Below, in pieces: positions 11,295 to 22,915 of a DNA stretch of 64,000 nucleotides (position 1 is its first letter; every line of letters begins with the position of its first letter). Location of the stretch: contig CM075770.1 of assembly GCA_037974665.1 (NCBI GenBank), forward strand, positions 5,964,501 through 6,028,500, written 5' to 3'. The notes beneath the pieces were generated by a model. That model was not told where the DNA came from. It was given only the letters and a program-made list of their open reading frames with translations, and did no database searches. Source of the stretch: Ehretia macrophylla. Lineage: Eukaryota > Streptophyta > Magnoliopsida > Boraginales > Ehretiaceae. A program made the translations under genes and the position numbers.

Positions 11295-14200
11295 TCACTG
11301 CCGCATCATCTGTTGCAGCTGGAGCACTTGATTCCTTTGGTCAGGAGGCAGCATATTTAGCTGTTCTGGCGTCAGACTCATGACTTTCTCCAGTAGTGCC
11401 TTCTCCATCTCAGGTGTTAACTAAATCAAATATAACACTGTTAAGTCTCATGGGAAGGTCGAGTTCAGCGCGTGTGTATTAAGTTTTATCTGAAATTTAA
11501 AAACAGCAGATAGATTACTGGGGGGGTGCGAGGAGGCTGGTTGCTCGGTCCCATCTGTCCAGCAAATGGTGGAGGCCCTGGAAGCTGTGTCCCTGTTCTA
11601 TTCTCTGGAAGACCTGGAATCCAAGCCGATGCTTTATCCGCTTGCACAGAGCTCCCGGCTTGGTTAAATTCTGTTCCTATATGTGAACCTCCCACCTGAA
11701 CAGATAGAAGCATGTTGGAAGGCAGGAACCAGAAAAATGGCAAAGCAACAGAATCGGATTTTACAATCTTCACATGCATACGTCAATAAGGAAGAAAAGC
11801 AACTGATTGCTAAAAGTATATTTTTATGACAAAGCAGACAACTACCACAACTACATCACTGGAGATGATCATTGAAAAGTCCTCTTATATGTTAACACTA
11901 GGAAAATTTATTGATCATCAAGAAAACTCGAGACGTGTGTACTGGCCATTGCAGAAAATCAAGGTTGGATTCTTAAAAACAATAAACTCAATTATCGATG
12001 TCCAATGATTCTCTTAGAATGGAACTTTAATCACAAATAAAATGGTTATTGACGTATAGTGATTTGGCATGAACACCCATTATAAGCCTCTGTCAATAAC
12101 ATTTCTATAGGATTGCTTAAATACAGATAAAGACATGTTATAACGATTAATCAGAATGCATATACAACACATCTCAAACAGTCTGATGGCAACAAGAATG
12201 AGCCATGGATTTAATGTTTCTACCATACAAACCAGTGCAAATTACTGAACAGTCATAGATAATTAATAAATAACACCTCCAATGCCAATAAGACAAGGTG
12301 AACAAAATACAACCTCATTATGATCAAGATAAGTTATGGCCTCCTTTTTGAACTTTAGGTCCAAAGTCGACAAAACATCAAAGAAAGTAGAGATATTTCT
12401 ATTATTTCTTTGGCATAATAGGTTGATGAATATCCCATACTTTACATGCAATCAGATTTTGCAATGTCATAGGGTCTTATAGTCAACTTAGTTCAGTATT
12501 TAACACACAAGTTCTGTTTAAACTTTTCAAACAGATGAAATTTAAATTAAATTCTATTTCCTATCTTTAAGGATTAAGCATATATGGACCCTTAGGTTGT
12601 GTTTGGCATGCAGGAATTGAGTAGGGACAAAATGCCCAATCTGGCCTTCCTATCCATGAACTTCAAATGTGTTTTGCAATATTTGTCTCACCCAATGGTC
12701 TTAAACATAAGCTCATAGAGACATCCCTCTCCTAGTCTCTGGTGTAACTCATATATACCATCTTTCTTTTTTCATTTATCTTTCACCACAGAGAACCTGT
12801 AGATAGCATTTGATTATATGAACTCTATGTCACCAGTTCAGCGATTCGGAGTAAGAGCACAAGCAGATGCGAGTGTGTAAAAGTCTCACTTTAAGTGTCT
12901 GCTAGGTCCAGAGTGTCATGTATGTATACACATGTTATTTAATGCACATAACCAAAAACACAGTTATCCATATATGAGAAACTAATTTCCAGTCACAGTT
13001 CATTTTATAGAGAAAATTCAGCTGCTGAGCAGGTTCATGGAAGTCTTAAGTTCAACTGCTTCGCTTACCATTCTGGAATTCATGCTAGATTGAAATCTTG
13101 ACCAACCAGTGCTGGGTTTTGGCCCAGATAAGCTAATTCGCATCAAGTGAGTGAGCATGGAGTCACCCCACGAATCATGCATTTTAGTACGCATTCCGTG
13201 AACCGTTTGGAGAATCAAACTAAACACACGTACTTAATTTGCCCTGGCAACTAGATACACATTACTATCTGAGCTAAATATAGAAACCGTTCTATCTATT
13301 AACCACGACTCTACCCGGATTTCAATCCTGCACGCAATCTGGACCAATTCAGGATCGTTATTCTATGTGAAAATACTATCCGGATCATGATGTTCATAAC
13401 TATGAATTTAAGTATTTAACCATCACCAACATTCTTATAAATAGGGTGATATCAGGCAAGAATCAAATGCTTAGCTGTGCAGGCCACTCGAAGAACACTA
13501 GTACAGATAGCATGGGATAGGTGCCTAGGCAACTAAAAGTTATGTTAAATCCTAGTGGGATCAACCAAACTCAAAATTCAGTTGGTCAACCATAAAAAGA
13601 TCGACAAGAATTCGGCACGTTATTATCATTCAAAGACAACATTTGGAAAGGTGAGCACCTGATATAGTGACTGAGGTGGCAGGTGACTTGGAAGTGATGG
13701 CTGGCCTTGCATAAATGGAGGCCCTGCATTAACTGGAGGTTTTGTGCCTGGCTGAATCATTAAAAATCAAAATAGAAATTCAGACTTCGTATGCACTTGA
13801 AAACCCAATTTATTGACCAAAAAAGAAGAACAGGAAAACCAATTCTCAGCTTACATGGAACATAGGCTGTGAATGATGGAACTGAGGAGCACCAGGGTGC
13901 TGAAAACCCACATTCGGCTGAGAGTGAAGCTGGTGAGGGAAGGCAGGCATTTGTCCTCTGGGTTGTGGTGGTAGTGGGGGTTGAAGTGGCAGATGTTGGA
14001 TGCCACTCATTTGCATTGGTTGCTGCAACTGGGTGGAGGCAGGAGGCATTGGAGGTTGAAGATGTAATGGTTGTTGTGGAGCAGAATGATGGGGAAGTGG
14101 AGTCATATTAGGAACCTGAGGTGACTGTGGCTGCGTTACAGGAGCAGATTGGGAACCAACCTGTACCTTTGGCTGCTGTACTGATTGTAAGGAATGTGAT

Positions 14201-17200
14201 GGCAAACTTTGAGATGAAAAACTAGGAGGAGGGATGGAAGCAGATGATACAGGCATCACTGGTTGGCTTTGCTGCTGCTTTCTTGTCTGGTCCTGCACAG
14301 CTACTTGACCTTGCGATAATGGAGCAGTATTTGACTGTGGAATTGGCAATGTAGATGGCTGAGTATTTTGAGATGCTGCAGGTGGAGTGCTTGCAACCTA
14401 ACAGACGATGAATGTCAAAACATATAAACTGCAGTAAAAATGGAGATATTAAAACCACTTCGTCTCAAATTCAATGTCCACCTTTCTATTTAGGGGGTGC
14501 AAAACTATATTCGTTTCCCATAAACAGAATAGCTTCTTTTCTTTAATTCTTCTGGAAAACCATAAAACAAATATCTTGTTTAAGTGTCAGCTTTGTCTTG
14601 TTAAAAGTTGGAAAAAAGTCATTAGCAACCTGTGCCCCACTTACGACTCGCATAATTTTTTTTTTTGCTCAATAGGACTCACATGTGTAATTGAAAAATA
14701 CCACTTAAGCTAAAAGGGAAGTTCTATAAGATAACCGTTAGACCTGCTATGTTATATGGTTCGCAGTGTTGGGTAGTGAAATATCAACATGTTCATAAAA
14801 TGTCAGTGGCTGAGATGAGAATGTTGAGATAGATGTGTGACAAAACTAGGAAGGACAAGATTAGGAACGAGGTGATACGTGAAAAAGTAGGAGCGGCCCC
14901 GATTGAGGATAAGATGAGGGAAAATCGTTTGAGATGATTTGGCCATGTCAAGAGACGATTTGTCGAGACGCTTGTTAGAAGGTGCGAATGTTTAGAAATA
15001 TTACACCAGAAGAGGGATAAAGGTAGACCTAAAATGACTTGGACGGAGACAATTAGACGAGATTTTGTGTGTACGGAACTTATAGAGGATATGACTCTCG
15101 AAAAGAACGCATGGTGTCGCATGATCCATATAGCCGACACCACCTAGTGGGACAAGCCTCAGTATTGGTTTGGTAGGACTCACATAAATTTAATTATATA
15201 TAATTCAACATTTTCAAAATGGTTCCAGGTCTATTATGGACATAGTTTGAGACGAATAGAGCAGCATTGAGTATTTTGGACATGTAAAAGAACATACAGC
15301 TTGAGGAGGCTGCACCATTCCAAGCATGATTTGAGCCTGTTGTAACACAAATTCAGGGAAAATAAGTAAATGAGAGAATTTCAAACTGACTATAATTCCT
15401 CCAACCTACAACTAATATATTCACCAATGTCGAACAACAACACTTATAAACACTATTTAACCATGACAAGGTTGATCATTGGATCTTCACAATTCATGAA
15501 ATAGGTTTCCTACATGGATACATATACATTAAAACATGTAGGTTGGTATAAATTATGAAATGAGATACATTTCCCCAGGAAAATGCAAAAATGGTAGGTT
15601 TCCTCTTTCAACGTTAAAAATGGAAGCCACCTTCTACTAAAAGGGGTCAAGTAAGATATAAATAAATATCTAAACAGATAAATGGATTCGGTTTCATATC
15701 AAATACATAGCATATTTCCACGCCCATCACGTGGAGAGTTATTATTTCAGTTTATGCTCCAACCTCTCCTGATATTAGGCAACAGTAAAGGACATCTAAC
15801 TTAATGTTCATATTGTACAGAAGATAGAAGGAAATATATTCTTAAGTCATCCAATCAAATAAACAACACTCAGGAGACAAGGGTCTCAATTCGGTTTCTT
15901 TAAAGTATGTAATCTACTAGATACTCTAGCCACTGTTAGAATGCCATGTCTGGTCTGCATGTCATCATTCTCTTGGTCAAAGAAAGAGGGGCCAGTTAGA
16001 CCTGAAGTGAAACTCTAGATCCAGATTAAGAAAGAAATTAATCAATTACAACATAAAGAATAAACAATGATTGGCACATAAGAGACCCTCTCCTTTCTTT
16101 TACAAATAATTACTCCACTTGATCTTCATTACAAGCCCTGATATCTGGAGAAACATGAGATGGTACCCTTGCTGCAAAGGAGTTGCTCTTAAGTTTCTTT
16201 GTAGTGAATTTCAACAGCCACACAAATCTTTCTTTTTCCGAGAAATAGCCACACAAATCTGTCTTATGGCTCGAGATTTACGTTCTATGCTAAAGTACAT
16301 TTCAAGCAACACATGATGATTAACAGTCAAATTGCTGAAAGAGCTTCACCTAAAAATTGTTTAATTAAATACGTAGAGGAACAACCACTTGCTGTTAAAA
16401 GCTTAAGCTCCAATAGCTGGACATATACAAAAATAGTCAAGGACCTTGGTTTATGACAAGTATCATAAGAACAATGCGTGTAGCCTCTATACCAAAGAGA
16501 ATTCACCCAACAAAGTTCAGCTCATCACAAGACCAAGACACCAAATTTTAACACACTTCGGCTTTTCTCCTCTGAAGGGGAGCCTTTTTGCAACGGGTAA
16601 CATAATCGCAGGTCACGAATTTAGTCGTGGAAATAGTCTCTTGTAAAAATGCAAGGTAAGGCTGCATATAATAGGCCCTAAAATGGGTCAGACCCCGGAC
16701 CCCGTGCATGGTGGGAGATTCATGAACCGGATTACGCTTCCATGTGTCTCCACCACACATTTGCGTAAACCAAATTCTCTTCAATCAATTCATACTCATT
16801 TCGCACGTGATCATGTCTACGACAGACAGCAGAAATTTCCAAAGCATTCAACAATACAACCCAATTCCGTTACTTTTTAGGGCTTAAATTCCTTTCTTGA
16901 CATCATACCTATTTGATGTCAATATGCTTTTTGCAGTTTGTTATTCTCAATAACCAAATTATAGCTATTGATTTCATTAATCGACACCATAAAAGCTCGA
17001 AAATTTTCAACATTTTCATTCTTAATAAACCCTAAATTTAGCTGTATTGGAAGGAAACATAACAAAGAGCATAAAGAAAAATGAATTATACAAATAAAAT
17101 ACTAAAAAAATAAAATAAAAATTAAGAATTAAAGTAAACCTGGAAGAGAGCTCTAGTCAAAACAGGATTTTGAATGAGAATTTGCCTTGCCTGTTGCTGA

Positions 17201-17491
17201 TTCTGCTCTATCAATGTCTACGAAATAGCCCCAAAAGAAGAAAAATGTTGTTATAAATTTAATTTCATAATTAATTTTCGGAAAAAAGAAAGAAAAATTA
17301 GATAGTGAAACAAGAAAAAACGTGAATTTAGAGTTTACATATACATACTTATACAAACATATACATATATTTATATATATGTGTGTGTGTGTTTATACCT
17401 TCATCTGACACATTATATCGTAAAGTTGGCTCTTGGACATTCCGGCGAGGTTCCCCGGTAAGCCGTCACCGGCGATCTGCTTTCCCGCCAT
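11295..17491 (-). CDS. ESP1: ESP1-like CstF64-related mRNA 3'-end processing factor
   Basis: Seven exons in gene order: 17491-17399, 17217-17140, 15336-15298, 14397-13855, 13751-13659, 11695-11519 and 11420-11295. All introns are GT-AG in phase 0, giving 382 residues. Residues 17-70 (KSQLYDIMCQMK through QAQIMLGMVQPP) form the CstF64 hinge, which binds CstF77 or symplekin-type partners. Residues 71-340 are a glutamine- and proline-rich linker. The last 41 residues (LTPEMEKALL to QLQQMMRQ) match the CstF64 C-terminal domain that contacts the polyadenylation machinery. No RNA-recognition motif is present, which fits plant ESP1 (ENHANCED SILENCING PHENOTYPE 1) and not true CstF64. ESP1 acts in the nucleus in pre-mRNA 3'-end formation and limits entry of transcripts into RNA silencing. 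Introns 2 and 3 carry a SINE and a LINE fragment. Truncated CstF64 is the alternative reading, but the start is complete and the length matches ESP1. Confidence 0.88.
14685..15173 (+). mobile_element. 5'-truncated RTE-type LINE in ESP1 intron 3
   Basis: The plus strand encodes the C-terminal tail of an RTE-clade reverse transcriptase: RPAMLYGSQCWVVK, then MSVAEMRML, DKIRNEVIREKVG, RRCECL and KGRPKMTW, in one mostly open frame with a few in-frame stops. The fragment ends with a TTGGTTTGG run typical of RTE 3' ends. It is flanked by perfect 12-bp direct repeats TAGGACTCACAT (14673-14684 and 15174-15185), the expected target-site duplication. It lies antisense to ESP1 inside intron 3 and is spliced out. 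A related, more decayed copy lies at 48180-48620. Confidence 0.8.
16574..16741 (+). mobile_element. Au-type SINE in ESP1 intron 2
   Basis: The 168-bp sequence follows the plant Au SINE layout. It starts GAAGGGGAGCC, has a tRNA-like B-box region (GGTCACGAAT...GTCGTGGAAA), then a TCTCTTGTAAAAATGCAAGG block, AAGGCTGCATATAATAGGCC, and a CCCCGGACCCCGTGCATG block before the end near ATTACG. The family is recalled from memory. The copy is moderately diverged, the A-box is degraded and no clear target duplication was seen. It lies antisense to ESP1. Confidence 0.75.
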
Positions 17492-19148
17492 TCCTTTTCC
17501 GGTGTAGTGTATTACTAAGTCGCAAAGAGAGAGAGAGAGATTCTCCGGGTTTAATTTGGGGGATTTTATCATTGTGTTTTTATAGTTTGGGCTTTGTTGG
17601 CCCAAAATAGTTTGGGCTTATTGGTCTTTAATGTGGAAGGCTTGCGTAAATATCGGGCCCAACATCTGTCAATTATGTAGTTTTGTAATGGTAATACTCG
17701 AACGTCTTAATTTATATATCGCACTTTTTTGGATTTCTCCATTTACTTTGTTCAATTTTTCTTTATTATGAAAAACTCATCCTAAACAGAAATTTTTTAG
17801 ATTCATTCCAAGTTTACAAATCCATGATGCAGGAGCACACACCAATAAATATGCTCTGGTTGGGCAATGGCCAAACAATATGTGTGTTGGGAGGGGATAG
17901 GTTCTGACTGGAGACGTGGCCAAACAATGTTTAATAGATTTTTTAAAAAAAAACATATTTGGTTCTCCCGAGTAAAATGTCAAAAATATATAAAAATCAT
18001 TAAAAACATTAAGTTAGCTTAATGGTTAGTTAATATGTGTATGTCTATTACTGCTTATTTTGATTTATGTTCTTTATTAGATAGATAGATATAACTTTAA
18101 AGTACTTAGTGCTATACTTGTTTGGATTTTTTTTTTTTTTAACTACATAAAAATTAGGTGTCTTTTCTACTAATTCAAAAAATACTGTATAAAAAATACT
18201 ATACAAAAATAATATTAATAATTCGGCCCCGACTCCTAACATTAGATTTCTGACTCTACTCCTGGGTTCTGATAAGGAAGAAAATCTGACTAATAAGATT
18301 TGAACACGTGGCACACTCGGTCAACCTGATCCCATCTTGGTAGGGAAAGCTGGGTGCAAGGAAGTGTTGGGTCTTGGCCAGATAATCTTACTACCTTGTT
18401 CATGCAGATTCGAGTCGAGAATGTCCACTCAAACACACCACCTTCACTAGTTTAAGCATGACAATGCCAGAAAATCATGATGTCCGCTTAGCATTTCATG
18501 CACCCCATGTTTGTGTCAAGTAGCGGTAGGGATAGGTCCTCGTTAGACCCAGACAATCCAAAGACGCAACCTGGTGAGTATAGATATCCCCTCATTGGCA
18601 TCGATCAAATTAAGGCAACTCTTCTTTATATACTCTCTCTAGATCTCTGTTTAATATCTTCCCACTTTTTTAGAATTAAGTAATTAATCTGACTTGAATG
18701 ATCAGCCCTTTTTCACCTTGCATGCAAGTCAATACATTCATCCGCCTCAGCTTGCAAGTTCATTCGGCTCGAATTTTATTTTTACAGGTTTTAACTTGAG
18801 ATCTATAATTACAACGCGTTACTATTCGACTACTTCACACACAACCGTGGGTCATCTTTACTAAGCTTTTCTATCACTAGAAAAATAGATGGAGCATTCT
18901 TTCTTCCACAGTAAATATTTCTTGCTTTTGATTGGAATTAACATAATACATATACATATCACTAGGGTTTTCCCCAGTATAATGACCATAGCTAACTAGA
19001 CTTGACATCATGTCTATATCAAATTTATTGGAGGCATAGAAATTAAGTTTCCTGATTGCCTTGTTGATTGAAGCAGAAACATAATTACATAATAAGCTAA
19101 GAGCTGTTTACATGGAGTTAGTTCTTGAAATCTTCACATGATAAACCT
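17492..19148. other. Intergenic DNA, ESP1 promoter and NAC 3' flank
   Basis: The first 100 bp upstream of ESP1 hold a GA/CT run (about 17527-17542) typical of plant 5' leaders. The rest is unremarkable AT-rich DNA with long T runs near 18127-18140. No gene was recognised. Confidence 0.45.
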
Positions 19149-22098
19149 TCACCAAATACCGGAGTCCAAATTGTATGGTTGCTCCTCTGGTTGTTGCTGC
19201 AGATTTTGATCCAAAACCCTTGAAGAAGAAGCTGCAAAACTTGAAGTAATATCATTGCCCAACTGAGTATTATTAATCCCTTGTTGCAACAATGAGTAAT
19301 CATTAATATTCATCACTTGATCTCTAGGCAGCTGATAATTTCTAAGTTGCAATGCTCTAAGGAGCCAAGAATTCACAGACAGATTAGAGTTGAGTAAGCT
19401 AGCAGAAGGCCAAGTAAGTGATGCAAGAGCACTTGCTGTCTGGAGGTTCATGTTATCGACATTGTTGTAGTTTTGCATAGATAGATTACTGATGGCGCTT
19501 AATGGAGTTCCAATTTGATCACAGCTTGTATTTTGTAGTTCAATGTCACCCAACTCATTCATGATTGTGTTGGTATCACATGGAGACTCCATGGATTGTG
19601 GTGAGGATGATGTTTGTTGCGGTTTCTTCACTGTAGTGCTTTTCTGGAAGACTCGGCAAACTACCCACTCCTCCTGAACAACATAATAATAAGTAGACAT
19701 TGTATGTAATTAGTGAGAAAAATAATGTAATTGGTTCAAGTGAGAAATGCTAGCTATAGTCATTAACGAGGATGAATCTAGAATTCTTATATTAGTTGGG
19801 GTGAAATACACAATTTAATAAACATATATGAAATTGTTTTTTCATCTGGGATTAAATTAATTTGCTAAATTAAAAGTACCTTAAAAATATGCACATATTT
19901 TCGAATGAATATTAGGTTGAGCGGGGGCTATGGCTCTGCCTCTGGTCATTGATTTCTAATGGTCGCTTGCTATCCATTGCACATGACACGTTCTAAACGC
20001 AGGGTGGATTTAGAATATTTTTTCATGGGAGTTACAACCCATAATTTGACAACTATATGATGATATATATATATTGTTAAAGTTGGAGCCATTAATATTT
20101 TGTACTAAACATACATAGATAGATATTTAAAAAAATCTTACGGAGGATAGATATTTAAAAAATTAAGTTTATGAGCTACGTTAGTGAACTCTACGGTCTT
20201 CATTGACACCAAACTGCATCTGCATGCCCCCTACTTTCATGCATCCACATAAATGAGCATCCTATAATATCAGCATCGCATCGGGTGACAAGAACAAAAT
20301 GGCTCCGGATGCGAGTAAAGCAAGCAATTGACTAATCAAACATAGAATTATCAAAATGTCCAAGGACATAAAAATGTTTACCTTTACAGGCTTGTAAGCA
20401 AGCTTCGATTCTAGCCTATATTCATGCATTACCCAGTTGGTTTTTTCACCCTTGGGAGCTCTACCTCTGTAAAACACCAATGTTTTCTTCATCCCAACCA
20501 AGACACCACCACGAAAAATCTCCTTATCCTTGCCTGTTGTCTTCCAATATCCTGCTTCAGTGGCTCGATTGGTGCGCAGGCCGGTTGGATACTTCCGATC
20601 CCTCAAATTGAAGAAGTACCATTCTTTTTCCCCCATAGAGGCTTTGGCTGTAAAAAATTAATCCAATCAATAATCGCCATATCACTATAATATTTTAACT
20701 CTTTTACAATACTCCAATTGAACAATGAAAAAAAAATTGTTGCCCTATGTTTCTTCCACAATGATTTTGTTTAAACTAAAATTTTTGCAACGGTTAAGAT
20801 TTTTCTATCAAATTTTATTAATAATTATTTATAAGACTGCACGGTTTTTTAAACTTTTGTTTATTATTAAAAAATATCGTTGCAGTACAGAATGTGCAAG
20901 GGGACATTATACAATAGATAAAAAAAAAAATGTGCTAGTGTATATATGAAAATTGGAGACTCTTAGCTGGATTATTGCAAGTGTTTGACCTTCGTTTTGA
21001 GTTGAATAAAAGTTGCTCAATATTAACTAGATGGTGACATTTGCGATAATACGCGTATCTAAACACAGATTATGATCATGCCGACACCTTAAGAATCTGG
21101 AAGAATGCTAGATTTTGTTTGGTCATTGCTAACAACTATGTCTCAATATACCCATCACTTAATCCTTTTCTTTTGTTTTCTTTTTTTGTTTTCAAAAATA
21201 TGTAAATTAAGAGAAAAGATTGCAACTGAGTCTTAAGAAAATATTTGCTCCCATAATTACAATGTGCATGAATTAGAAGCGAGCTAAATTGTATGTACCA
21301 GCATGTTAGAAGGAAAGCATACCAACTAGAGATGTCAAAAGGACTTCATCCAATAGTATGAGCATTTTTATATGTCATTCGGGTGATACTGCAAATTCAT
21401 CTTATTTTATGTGGTAAAAGTTCTTATTATAAAAATAAATATTTAGCATTCAATACATAAACTTTGAACTTACAAAAAAGGGTAGTAAAGTATCGATCAC
21501 CGAATAATATAAAGGATTATTCTGAAAGAAAATAGAAAAATAAAAGAGCGAGAGATAGCAAAGAGACCATTAACCAGAAATACATTAAGTGGCAAGTGCA
21601 GAGAAAGGGTATTTCTTCAATCTTCTTTTCTTTTTCCTTATGTTGGAGAGGTGGTTTTTTTCTTTTTTTCTTTTTTTGTTTGGGGGGGGTAGGGGTATTT
21701 CATTTGGGATCTTCTTTTGCGTAGAAAGCTAGAATCTTTTGATCCAAAGGAAAGAAAGCATGGAGTTTTAATAGTTCACTAAGAATACTTTTTAAAGGAT
21801 TACGTGGTACAAATTAGTATTAGAGAGGAACACTTCAAGTATTACATGAGATACAACCATCAGAAAATACAACGATAACCAGGAAAGTAACCAAGAAAGT
21901 AAAATAATACATTGATATTGCAAGTATCAAACTAGCTATACCTGGAAGATCCCAAGGCTCGCACTTGTTGATATCAACGTCAACGATAGCTCTTGAAGTG
22001 AAACTAAAATCGGAAACCTTGTTCGTAAGGTAGTCAGTGATGAGCTCTTCATCAGTAGGATGAAACCTGAACCCTGGAGGAAGATTATGCTCCTCCAT
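19149..22098 (-). CDS. NAC058: NAC transcription factor, NAC058-like
   Basis: Three exons (22098-21942, 20647-20382 and 19673-19149) give 315 residues with the intron phases normal for NAC genes. The NAC domain spans residues 5-155. Subdomain A is [19 protein letters not shown], followed by [20 protein letters not shown], then [20 protein letters not shown] with [10 protein letters not shown] (the DNA-contacting part), [19 protein letters not shown] with [11 protein letters not shown], and [12 protein letters not shown]. The C-terminal 160 residues are asparagine-, glutamine- and serine-rich, as in NAC activation regions, and end with LDSGIW. The [15 protein letters not shown] text and the terminal DSxIW-like motif match Arabidopsis NAC058 (314 residues) as recalled. 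NAC058-type factors are nuclear regulators reported in leaf senescence, suberin and branching contexts. No miR164 site is seen, unlike CUC/NAC100-type relatives. Intron 2 holds two MITE-like relics and intron 1 a dispersed repeat. Confidence 0.92.
20000..20130. repeat. MITE-like relic in NAC intron 2
   Basis: A CAGGGTGGATTTAG left end, like the hAT-type MITE end at 6839, is followed by AT-rich text. A second relic of the same style lies just before it, at about 19770-19950. The right ends and target duplications were not resolved. Confidence 0.35.
20680..20910. repeat. Dispersed AT-rich repeat, copy 2 (NAC intron 1)
   Basis: It shares the TTATTAATAATTATTTATAAGA block and a TTGCAACGGTTAAG-like block with the copy near 6560-7165, and related text with that near 35970-36430. 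It lies wholly within intron 1 of the NAC gene, just upstream of exon 2, and has no coding capacity. Confidence 0.45.
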
Positions 22099-22865
22099 TT
22101 TTGTACACTTCAGGTTCTTGATGATTTCGTGAACTAGCTAGTAAAGAAAGCAATGGGCAAGCAAGCGATCGAAGTACGGATGTAATGAAGGTGGGGTATT
22201 AATGGCAGCTTACGTTGGTTTCTATACATCAGCCTTCAAGAAGAAGCAGCCATAGCTAGTCTATTTTTATGTTGATAATTACAGCTAACATATTGACAAA
22301 GATAGTGCATGAAGATTTAGATTTTCTAATGTTTATGATATTACCACAGTGCCATTGGTTAGATGAGCTGGATTGTTTTTTTTCCCTTTCTTGACCGGCC
22401 TAAACGTTTTCCATGTTTAGTGATACAAAGTAGACTTAAATTGAGTGGGTAGTCAGGTAACGATTTATTGTGAATAAACGTCCTGATTTTGGACCTACGT
22501 CCTTCATTCACAATTTTGTCTAATTCTTAACCGATTTAGAATTTGTGTTAGTATGTGTCGTTGTACTATGAAATTTATAGTATCGATATATATTTAATAT
22601 GATTCTATTTAGGGTGAGTTCCTGAACGCTTAAATTGGGGTTAGTAGGCATAAGATATGTCCTTAGGGAGGGGCAATTAATTAGTCAGTAGGGTTGAGTC
22701 TAATTTACACAAGATTGGAGATATTGTTCTTCAGTGGAATGTTCAACCACCTTCACCCATTTTTACCCACCAAGAACTCCCTCTAACCTCGACCTTGTCC
22801 AATGGAAACATGTTTCTATATCAACGTCAGAGCAATATTAAGTATAATGACAGTTGTTGGTTGCT

Positions 22866-22872
<7 letters not shown>

Positions 22873-22909
<37 letters not shown>
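22873..22909. repeat. TC dinucleotide microsatellite
   Basis: About 18 uninterrupted TC units, about 780 bp upstream of the NAC gene start. Confidence 0.9.

Positions 22910-22915
<6 letters not shown>

Noticed and set aside
13018-13227. Minus-strand frame in ESP1 intron 5 that looked like an extra exon (containing GPKPSTGWSRFQSSMNSRM)
   Set aside because: The nearest acceptor gives a stop in the required phase, and exons 5 and 6 join directly in frame into the sequence expected for ESP1.
19410-19450. miR164-like target site in the NAC gene (AGCAAGTGC on the gene strand)
   Set aside because: The half that should pair with the miRNA seed does not match, and the reading frame differs from the frame in which true miR164 sites encode the VPCFSN-type peptide. 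NAC058-type genes are not known targets.
22873-22909. Short-period repeats as possible CRISPR or satellite arrays
   Set aside because: They are simple dinucleotide microsatellites without spacers; no CRISPR-like array exists in the window.
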